Origin: Caldilineae bacterium
GTDB lineage: Bacteria > Chloroflexota > Anaerolineae > J102
Direction: 5' to 3'
NCBI GenBank assembly: GCA_011176555.1
Contig: DUEF01000006.1
Location: 1-36,007, forward strand
Length of the DNA: 36,007 nt
Below the pieces are notes generated by a model. The model searched no databases and was not told where the DNA came from. It worked only from the letters and a program-made list of their open reading frames with translations. Within the stretch, counting starts at the first letter, position 1. Every line of letters starts with the position of its first letter. Positions 7,999 through 14,041 of the stretch are shown here, one piece after another. A program made the position numbers and the translations under genes.

Positions 7999-9815
7999 TT
8001 CGCCCACTTGACCTCGGCGTTCGCGGGGGGTTGGAAGCCGGGGCCGAAGCGGAACTTCGCTTGCCAGGGGCGATACTTGCTTTTTAGCGTTTCGTTGATC
8101 AAGACAGTGCCATCAGCCGCGACCACCTGGCGTTTCGCTTGGGCGCTCAAACCCTCGACGGCCCAATCGAACTGCACGACTTTGCCTGCCGGGAGCTTCG
8201 GGTCTTCGATATAGAGCGGTGGCGGCGGGCTAACCCGATCGGAAACTTTGGGTTTGGGCGCTGTCACTTGCCAACCGGGATTGGTCCCATAGAATTGAAA
8301 CTTAAGAATGCCCTGCTCGGTGTTCACCACCGGTTTGATGAGTAGGTAGTTGTCGGTGGTATTCCGGAATTTGAAGTCCACCGTCGGCGTGTAGATGGTG
8401 GCGTCCAGCCCCGGTTCGCCATACCAGCTAACCACGTAGCCATGATTCCACCGCTCTTCAATGGGGAAACCTCCGAACCAGGCCGCGCGGAAAACCGTCG
8501 TGCTCACTTGACACACGCCTCCGCCAACCCCAACCGCGGTTCTGTCTCCGGCGATAATCAGGGAATCCTCAAAACCATTGGCGGCGGTGACGTCACCCAC
8601 GTGTTCGTTGAAGGAGAATAAGCCTCCGGGTGGGATGACCACGCCAACGAATTTGGATGCGGCCACTTCGATGTTTTTGACTCGATCAGCGCTGGAGCCT
8701 TTGAAGCGCGTCGCGCCTTCCGCCACCAATTCCTTGATGCCCAGGCTGGCGGCGTCATCTGAGGCGACCTCCGGTCGCACCACCTCCACCGGCAGTTCGA
8801 TTTGTGTTTTTCCCGTTTCGATGGCATCGAGAATGGTGGCGACTGCGGCGTCCGTATTCAACTTGTAGCCATCGACGCTGGAGGAGAGCTCGACCAGGGT
8901 GTTCGTCGTGGTGCTGAAATCGAAACGTGCGTCAAGGGGCGGGCGATCCACTTGCAACGCCCATGTCTCGATCAAATCTCTAAGTTTGTCCTCTTGCACC
9001 ACGCCGCGCAAGCCGCCGGGCGTGTTTTCATCGTGAACCCATTCTAACATGCCGGAAAGGGTGGCGGGGTCCAGGGCAAACTGGAATTCGCCCAAAGGGT
9101 CAGCCAAAACGATCGAATGCTCCAGCAGTTGTTGAATCGATTCTTGTCCGGCGCTGACATCGACTTCGGAAGCAGATAATTCGTGAACGACGACATCCAC
9201 CACGCCTCCCCGTCCCGACTCGATGCGGGAAATGACTTCGGCGCGCGTGGTTTCCACATCCACCACCTGCCCTGGGCGAGAGGCGGTAACGACCACCTGC
9301 AAATCGTTCAGCATCAATTTGGGCTCTGTAACCGCTTGATTGAGATGCGCCGTGCGTTTGCCGATGGCAGTGGTGATGGCTCCTGGCTGGACTTTAACCT
9401 GCGGGCGTTGCTGATAACCCTGCCAGTACGCCTGCCATTGCGTCGCAAAATTGTCCGTGGCCGTGCCGTTGCGGCCAACGGCGAACGCACGGTTGACCAA
9501 CTCGTCCGCGTCAACGGATAAGCCCAATTCTTCAGCTTTGAGAGGCCACACCTGGTCGCCATGGCGTAAGGCCATGGGTGGAAGATCGTAATTGTTTGCT
9601 GCTTCGGCAAGCAATTGCATGGCATCGTCTCTGGTTTTACCGCTGAGATCAACGCCCAGCGCCTGGACGCCGGGATAGATGCGGTCAGAATAAGTCAGTT
9701 CAAAACGAGCGAGCAACGCCGTCAGCACCAAAACGGGTAGAAGTAACCAGATGGCGGCCAGTTGCCAAAAGGGTGTGCGAGAAGGTGGGCGATGAGGGGA
9801 AAAGGTGGAGGTCAT
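7992..9815 (-). CDS. VanW-family cell-wall protein with peptidoglycan-binding-like repeats
   Basis: The 607-residue protein has a short cytoplasmic tail, one transmembrane helix (about 17-38) and an extracytoplasmic body. Two copies of a betaalpha module that resemble the PG_binding_4 domain (starting near GVDLSGKTRDDAMQLL at residue 56 and again near 250) precede the VanW domain (about 385-520), with the family signatures FSFNEHVGDV, GGGVCQVSTTVFRAAW and a final strand set around the DATIYTPTVDFKF block. The C-terminal tail is a proline-rich then beta-rich domain. VanW proteins are tied to cell-wall and vancomycin-resistance clusters, but their reaction is unknown. No resistance genes are nearby. 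Confidence 0.9.
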   Translation of the reverse strand: MTSTFSPHRPPSRTPFWQLAAIWLLLPVLVLTALLARFELTYSDRIYPGVQALGVDLSGKTRDDAMQLLAEAANNYDLPPMALRHGDQVWPLKAEELGLSVDADELVNRAFAVGRNGTATDNFATQWQAYWQGYQQRPQVKVQPGAITTAIGKRTAHLNQAVTEPKLMLNDLQVVVTASRPGQVVDVETTRAEVISRIESGRGGVVDVVVHELSASEVDVSAGQESIQQLLEHSIVLADPLGEFQFALDPATLSGMLEWVHDENTPGGLRGVVQEDKLRDLIETWALQVDRPPLDARFDFSTTTNTLVELSSSVDGYKLNTDAAVATILDAIETGKTQIELPVEVVRPEVASDDAASLGIKELVAEGATRFKGSSADRVKNIEVAASKFVGVVIPPGGLFSFNEHVGDVTAANGFEDSLIIAGDRTAVGVGGGVCQVSTTVFRAAWFGGFPIEERWNHGYVVSWYGEPGLDATIYTPTVDFKFRNTTDNYLLIKPVVNTEQGILKFQFYGTNPGWQVTAPKPKVSDRVSPPPPLYIEDPKLPAGKVVQFDWAVEGLSAQAKRQVVAADGTVLINETLKSKYRPWQAKFRFGPGFQPPANAEVKWANQ

Positions 9816-9975
9816 GAAGTCGTAGGGGAAAAGGTGTTAAGTGTTTGACGGCTTGAATCTTTAGAAAACATCGATATCCAAACAGCTAAACCTCGAGGGT
9901 TCGCCTAAGAAACTATATTTTCTAACTTAAGTTTCGTATGGCGAAGCATTTAAGCAGGTGACATAATCAATGGTT

Positions 9976-10003
9976 AGTGTAGCACACGAAAATTTTGAGA
10001 CAA
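9976..10003 (-). promoter_or_regulatory. Possible promoter for the VanW gene
   Basis: On the minus strand TTGTCT (10003-9998) and TACACT (9981-9976) are 16 bases apart, in the 234-base gap before the VanW gene. The predicted leader would be about 155 bases. The rest of the gap (9816-10049) shows nothing else convincing. Confidence 0.3.
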
Positions 10004-10049
10004 GGAATCTGGCTTACGATGTAAGATTAAGTGATGATGAGTTGCAGTG

Positions 10050-10787
10050 TTAAGTTTTTTCCGCCACAAGGAAATGTGAAATGCCAAATGCCCGCAACGG
10101 AGTGCGTTCAAGGGCGTAGGTGGCGCCGCGAATGATGCGCCCCAGCCGCGGAAAACGATGGATGATGTTGTCGTAACCGGGATAGAGTTGGCTGTGGTGG
10201 CGCACGCGCAAGGGCAAGGGACCAAGAAGCTGATCGAGATCAGTGTTGGTGTAGGCGCGCACATGGGGCGCCAGTTGGTTTCGCCATCGATCTGGCAGCC
10301 AATTGATCAGGGGTGTGTTGCCAAAGTGATATTCGCCGCGCCAGTAATGGCCATGGGTCTCGAAGGGATAGAGCCGGTTGGGCAAGAAGAGGACGAGGCG
10401 GCCCCCCGGACGCAGGACGCGGGCGATTTCCGCCAACGACCGCGCGTCATCCACCACATGCTCCAGCACTTCATGCGAGAGCACGGTGTCGAAACTGGCG
10501 CTGGGGAAGGGCAGCGCTTCGCAAGCGCCCACCAGGCAGTTTTCGAGGTGCTGGCTGGCAGCCACCATGCCGGCATGATCGATGTCGAGCGAGGTCACGC
10601 GGGCGCCTGCGGCGGCCAGATGGCGGCTGTACATGCCGATGCCGGCGCCATCGACCAGCACATCGGCGTTTTCGACGCTCGACCAGTGGGTGATGAGCCC
10701 GAACCGGCGTTTTTGTCCCGCCCGCCACACGTAAGAAGGATGGCCGAGGTCGGCGGCTTTGTCGTCGCTGCGGCGAATTGGTTTCAT
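10050..10787 (-). CDS. Class I SAM-dependent methyltransferase
   Basis: The 245-residue protein has a Rossmann-type methyltransferase domain with the SAM-binding loop in LVDGAGIGMYSRHLAAAGA (motif I, glycine-rich, about 45-63), the acidic end of strand 2 in SLDID, the post-motif ACEALPFPSASFDTVLSHEVLEHV block (about 90-113) and the RVLRPGGRLVLFLPN motif (about 125-139). This is the Methyltransf_11 pattern. The substrate is unknown; a C-terminal segment of about 90 residues with many Arg/Tyr may set it. It follows the PNPOx-like gene with a gap of four bases. Confidence 0.85.
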   Translation of the reverse strand: MKPIRRSDDKAADLGHPSYVWRAGQKRRFGLITHWSSVENADVLVDGAGIGMYSRHLAAAGARVTSLDIDHAGMVAASQHLENCLVGACEALPFPSASFDTVLSHEVLEHVVDDARSLAEIARVLRPGGRLVLFLPNRLYPFETHGHYWRGEYHFGNTPLINWLPDRWRNQLAPHVRAYTNTDLDQLLGPLPLRVRHHSQLYPGYDNIIHRFPRLGRIIRGATYALERTPLRAFGISHFLVAEKT

Positions 10788-10791
10788 GTCA

Positions 10792-11286
10792 TTATGCTCC
10801 CTGCCATTCTTCTTTGTGCCCGAAACCCAGCGTGTTGTCGGTCAGTCGCATCCAGGAGGGCGCGATCTGGTAGTAGCGGGCGCGGGCCAGGGCCTCGGCC
10901 AAACGGCTCGCAGTGGCCACAAAGGGAAATCTGGCGGCGTAGATTTGGTGCGCGGTCGCTTTTTCGTTGGCGGTGAGACAGGGCGCGGCAAAACCGTGCA
11001 GTTGCAGGCCGCGGATTTCTCGCCAATCTTGCCCGTCTTGCTGGATGGCTGCGGCGATTTGGCTGCCAGCGCCGATGTGCTGGGCGTGCGTAGTAGCAGG
11101 GTCGGAGAGAAAATAAAGGGTCGGGCCAGGTCCAACCGCGTAAAATAAGGCGCAGGCGTGGGGCCGGCCCTTCGGGCCAATTGTGGCCAGCGTAAGTGTG
11201 TTGTGCGCCGTCAGGAAGGAAAGAATGCGGGAGGACATGGGGGAAAGGGGCGAGGGATCGGCGGTTATCTGGCGGGGAAGGCTCAT
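10792..11286 (-). CDS. Pyridoxamine 5'-phosphate oxidase-like flavin/F420-binding protein
   Basis: The 164-residue protein has the split-barrel fold signature of the PNPOx-like group: LTLATIGPKGRPHACALFYAV (about 31-51) and LYFLSDPATTHAQHIGAGSQIAAAI (about 57-81), close to the YhbP and general-stress-protein-26 type. It likely binds FMN or F420; which one cannot be told from sequence. The N-terminus (codons 2-9) is written by a repeat copy (11259-11279), which suggests the start region was shaped by repeat insertion. A longer ORF in another frame (10784-11302) is rejected. Confidence 0.75.
   Translation of the reverse strand: MSLPRQITADPSPLSPMSSRILSFLTAHNTLTLATIGPKGRPHACALFYAVGPGPTLYFLSDPATTHAQHIGAGSQIAAAIQQDGQDWREIRGLQLHGFAAPCLTANEKATAHQIYAARFPFVATASRLAEALARARYYQIAPSWMRLTDNTLGFGHKEEWQGA
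11259..11279. repeat. 21-bp repeat A, copy 1
   Basis: CGGCGGTTATCTGGCGGGGAA at 11259-11279 matches 20 of 21 bases of 11576-11596 in the same orientation. Copy 1 lies inside the first codons of the PNPOx-like gene. Confidence 0.85.
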
Positions 11287-11299
11287 GAGGATCGCCCGG

Positions 11300-11361
11300 C
11301 AACCCGTTTGAACGGGTTTCGCGTATCAGCCCGGCGTTTCAACGCTGGGCGGGGTCGGGGA
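11300..11361. repeat. 62-bp direct repeat R, copy 1, with two nested hairpins
   Basis: These 62 bases are identical to 11489-11550. Each copy holds an AACCCGTT/AACGGGTT stem with a 2-base loop and a GCCCGGCGTT/AACGCTGGGC stem (one G-T pair, 2-base loop). Partial similarity continues about 14 bases further right. It is a REP/MITE-like intergenic element. Confidence 0.9.
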
Positions 11362-11437
11362 ACGGTGGTTTTTGCTGATCATCCAGGGGATTTCTCCTCC
11401 CGTTGGTCGTCGAAATGACGTGCTTTTCCGGGCAGCG

Positions 11438-11451
11438 CCGGGTGAACCCGG
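11438..11451. repeat. Related short hairpin between the two R copies
   Basis: CCGGGT-GA-ACCCGG forms a 6-bp stem with a GA loop, the same design as the hairpins in the R copies (tight two-base loop, GAAC/GTT core). It may be a decayed third element. Confidence 0.5.
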
Positions 11452-11488
11452 CAGGCGCAAATCCCGGCAGGTCACCAACGCCGCGGTT

Positions 11489-11550
11489 CAACCCGTTTGA
11501 ACGGGTTTCGCGTATCAGCCCGGCGTTTCAACGCTGGGCGGGGTCGGGGA
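11489..11550. repeat. 62-bp direct repeat R, copy 2
   Basis: Identical over 62 bases to 11300-11361; the offset is 189. It contains the same two hairpins. The gap 11287-11581 between the PNPOx and ubiX genes is almost wholly made of these elements, with no recognisable gene. Confidence 0.9.
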
Positions 11551-11575
11551 TCCGTGGTCTTTGCGCGGCATGAAA

Positions 11576-11596
11576 CGGCGGTTATCTGGCAGGGAA
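11576..11596. repeat. 21-bp repeat A, copy 2
   Basis: Matches 11259-11279 at 20 of 21 bases. This copy supplies the last codons and the TAA stop of ubiX on the minus strand. Confidence 0.85.
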
Positions 11597-12178
11597 CTCT
11601 GGCCTCCGTTCTCTGACCCCCAACCATTCCTCGAAATACTGATTGGGGATGCCAACGCGGGCGAGGATGCGACCGCAGGTCGCGTTCACCATGTCGTCGA
11701 GGGTTTGCGGGCGGTTGTAGAAGGCGGGCGCGGGCGGGAAAATGGTGCAGCCCTGCTCTGTCGCCTGGGTCATCAAACGCAAATGCCCCAGATGCAGCGG
11801 CGTCTCCCGCACCACCAGAAGCAGCGGGCGGCCTTCTTTCAGTTGCACATCCGCGGCGCGGGTGAGTAAATCCGCATCGTAGCTGTGGGTGATGGCGCTC
11901 AGCGATTTGATCGAACAGGGCGCGACGATCATGCCGATGGTCTGGAAAGAGCCGGAAGCGATGGCCGCGCCGATGTCGGTGGGGCGGTAAAGCACATCGG
12001 CCAGGGCTTCGATCTGTTTGAGCGTGTAGTCGGTTTCCTGGGTGATGGTGATCCGGGCCGAGGGCGAGATCACGACATGGGTTTCGATTTCGGGCGCTTG
12101 CTGCAACATTTCCAGCAGACGAATGCCGTAGATCTGGCCGGAAGCGCCGGAAAGGGCGAGGATTAGGCGATTGGACAT
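11582..12178 (-). CDS. ubiX: Flavin prenyltransferase UbiX
   Basis: UbiX joins a dimethylallyl group to FMN to make the prenyl-FMN cofactor used by UbiD-type decarboxylases in quinone synthesis and aromatic metabolism. The 198-residue sequence shows the family marks: LALSGASGQIYGIRLLEML at the N-terminus (flavin-phosphate loop), VVISPSA, the GSF loop (about 76-78) followed by VAPCSIKSLSAI, and RETPLHLGHLRLM (about 122-134). The end, FPAR-stop, is written by repeat A. No ubiD is in the window. It lies 33 bases downstream of ubiE on the same strand, so the two probably share a transcript. Confidence 0.95.
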   Translation of the reverse strand: MSNRLILALSGASGQIYGIRLLEMLQQAPEIETHVVISPSARITITQETDYTLKQIEALADVLYRPTDIGAAIASGSFQTIGMIVAPCSIKSLSAITHSYDADLLTRAADVQLKEGRPLLLVVRETPLHLGHLRLMTQATEQGCTIFPPAPAFYNRPQTLDDMVNATCGRILARVGIPNQYFEEWLGVRERRPEFPAR

Positions 12179-12211
12179 GGTAATTGAGTCAAGAGTTAGG
12201 GAGATGGTTAG

Positions 12212-12928
12212 TTACGCCTCCCCCACATGGATGGCGATGGTCCCCAGCATCAACGTGCGATAGCGGATGTTGCTGATCCCGACCGCTTTCATGATCGCCT
12301 TGAGTTCGGGCGGACGCGGGAAAGCCAGGGTCGAGGCGGGCAGGTAATCGTAAGCGCTTTTGTTGCTGCTGAACCAGGCCGTGACCCGCGGCACGAATTT
12401 GTGGAAGTAGAGATGGAAGAGATCGCGCCAGACCGGCGTGGCGGGCCGCGTGATCTCCAGGCAGACGACCCGTCCTCCCGCCTTGACCACGCGCTTTTGC
12501 TCGGCGAAGGTGGCGGCGATGTCGGTGACATTGCGCATCAGGAAACCGGAGCAGGCCGCGTCGAAGGAATCAGCGGGAAAAGGGAGCTGCATGGCGTCCG
12601 CCTCGATGAAGGGAATCCGCTCGTCTGTATCCTTCATCTGGCCGACCAACATCATCTCGCGGGTGAAATCGCTGCCGAAAACCGTGATGTCGGGGTGCTG
12701 TTTGATGGCTTCGAGGGCGATGTCGGCCGTACCGGTGGCCACATCGAGCAGGCGGCCGTTGGGCGGCAAGTTGCAGGCTTCGATCACCATCCGCCGCCAG
12801 CGCTGATCTTGCCCCACGGTCATCAGCCGATTCATCAAGTCATAGCGACGAGCGGTGTCTGAAAACATCTCCCGCACGTAGGTCGGCTTTTCATCCACGG
12901 ATGGGAGCGGTGATGTAGACGTGTTCAT
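12212..12928 (-). CDS. ubiE: Demethylmenaquinone/ubiquinone C-methyltransferase (UbiE/MenG)
   Basis: The enzyme adds the ring methyl group in the last step of menaquinone synthesis. The protein opens with YVREMFSDTARRYDLMNRLM, then QDQRWRR, the SAM loop LLDVATGTADIAL (about 60-72), and the PFPADSFDAACSGFLMRNVTD block (about 117-137), all family features; the C-terminal YDYLPASTLAFPRPPEL block is also standard. The ATG at 12928 is preferred over an in-frame TTG at 12946. A TACAAT box ends six bases before this ATG, so a leaderless transcript is possible but unproven. In Chloroflexota, which use menaquinone, MenG is the likely role. Confidence 0.93.
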   Translation of the reverse strand: MNTSTSPLPSVDEKPTYVREMFSDTARRYDLMNRLMTVGQDQRWRRMVIEACNLPPNGRLLDVATGTADIALEAIKQHPDITVFGSDFTREMMLVGQMKDTDERIPFIEADAMQLPFPADSFDAACSGFLMRNVTDIAATFAEQKRVVKAGGRVVCLEITRPATPVWRDLFHLYFHKFVPRVTAWFSSNKSAYDYLPASTLAFPRPPELKAIMKAVGISNIRYRTLMLGTIAIHVGEA

Positions 12929-13237
12929 ACGTGTATTGTACAGCAAAATTGTAAAAGTGCGGCATTTTGGTTAGAGTAGTGCAACAATTCAAGCGGCGTT
13001 TATGCTTGCCTTTCGGTTTTCTAGCACAAACAGGCCTAAATAGACGTACGGTTAGCTCCGCTAAAGCGTCCAGGCGAATCTGGAGCGACAGCCATTCGCC
13101 GGGTTTTCGCTACCCAAGCCGCCGAATCACGGATTCGGCCGGACACAGATCCGGGAAGCCAACTATCAATTTATTTACGCCTCGCTGAACTGGTAGATCG
13201 AAGGCCTGCATCGCCCCCCAAAGCATGAGGAGTTTCT
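12929..13237. other. 309-base intergenic region between divergent ubiE and arsM, with two hairpins
   Basis: No convincing gene was found. Two stems are visible: GGCGAAT (13073-13079) with ATTCGCC (13094-13100), loop 14; and GCCGAATC (13121-13128) with GATTCGGC (13132-13139), loop 3. Neither has a T-run. A GAGGAG ribosome-binding site lies at 13227-13232 before the arsM ATG. A frame opening near 13050 and closing just before arsM could be a remnant but matches nothing recognised. Confidence 0.4.
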
Positions 13238-14020
13238 ATGACAAGTGTAAAAGCGCCAGAAATTAAACAGAAGGTTCGCGAACGGTATGGCGCTGTCGCA
13301 CAGCAGAACGCGAGTTGTTGCGGCGGCGATGAAACTGAGATTCAATTGGTCGATTACAGCGCCCTGAATGTCGAGGTCGTCGCCGACGCCGATCTCGGCC
13401 TGGGTTGCGGCGTTCCCACCCTCACGGCTGACATCCGACCGGGCGAGACGGTGCTCGATCTGGGCAGCGGCGCCGGCATCGATGTGTTTCTTGCTGCCAG
13501 AGCGGTCGGGCCACGGGGGAAAGTCATTGGCGTAGACATGACGCCCGAGATGATCCAGCGCGCTCGGGAGAACGCAAAAAGGGGCGGGTACGAGAATGTG
13601 GAATTCCGTCAGGGCGAACTGGAGGATATGCCGGTCGATGATGATTCCATCGATGTTATCCTCTCCAATTGCGTCATCAACCTGGTTCCCGATAAAGGCA
13701 AAGTGTTCGATGAAATCTATCGCGTGCTCAAGCCCGGCGGTCGATTTTCTATTTCCGACATTGTCACCTTCGGTGACGTACCCGCAGTGATTCGAGAAGA
13801 CATCGCTTTATGGACGGGGTGCATCGCCGGGGCTTTGGACCAGAACGATTACCGGGAGTTAATCCGCTCAGCAGGGTTTGAGAACGTGCGATACGAGAAG
13901 GAGCAGCGCTATGATTCATCGTGGATTCCCGACAAGTATCGCCAGGCCTTGGGTCACCATGTGGATGAGATGAATGGCGCTTTCGGTATCACCAGCGTGA
14001 CGGTGGTGGGGGAGAAGTAG
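13238..14020 (+). CDS. arsM: Arsenite methyltransferase ArsM
   Basis: ArsM methylates arsenite using SAM. The 260-residue protein has motif I VLDLGSGAGID (about 72-82), the IGVDMTPEMI strand-2 block, the NVEFRQGELEDMPVDDDSIDVILSNCVINLVPDK block and RVLKPGGRFSISDIV. Arsenic-binding cysteines expected in the family are in place: C57 in LGLGCG, about C145 in SNCVINL and about C195 in WTGCIAG; an N-terminal CC pair (27-28) is also typical. The start fits the GAGGAG site 6 bases before the ATG. No arsR, arsC or arsB is adjacent, so regulation may be elsewhere or constitutive. Confidence 0.93.
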   Translation: MTSVKAPEIKQKVRERYGAVAQQNASCCGGDETEIQLVDYSALNVEVVADADLGLGCGVPTLTADIRPGETVLDLGSGAGIDVFLAARAVGPRGKVIGVDMTPEMIQRARENAKRGGYENVEFRQGELEDMPVDDDSIDVILSNCVINLVPDKGKVFDEIYRVLKPGGRFSISDIVTFGDVPAVIREDIALWTGCIAGALDQNDYRELIRSAGFENVRYEKEQRYDSSWIPDKYRQALGHHVDEMNGAFGITSVTVVGEK

Positions 14021-14041
14021 TCGGTATGCTATAATCCAAAT

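Noticed and set aside
10158..10976. 272-residue plus-strand frame across two minus-strand genes
   Set aside because: It is antisense to the methyltransferase and PNPOx-like genes, both with clear motifs.
10784..11302. 172-residue minus-strand frame overlapping the PNPOx-like gene
   Set aside because: Arg/Pro-rich translation without family motifs; the overlapping frame encodes a recognisable split-barrel protein.
12967..13188. 73-residue frame in the ubiE-arsM gap
   Set aside because: No start signal or family resemblance; composition is like non-coding sequence with hairpins.
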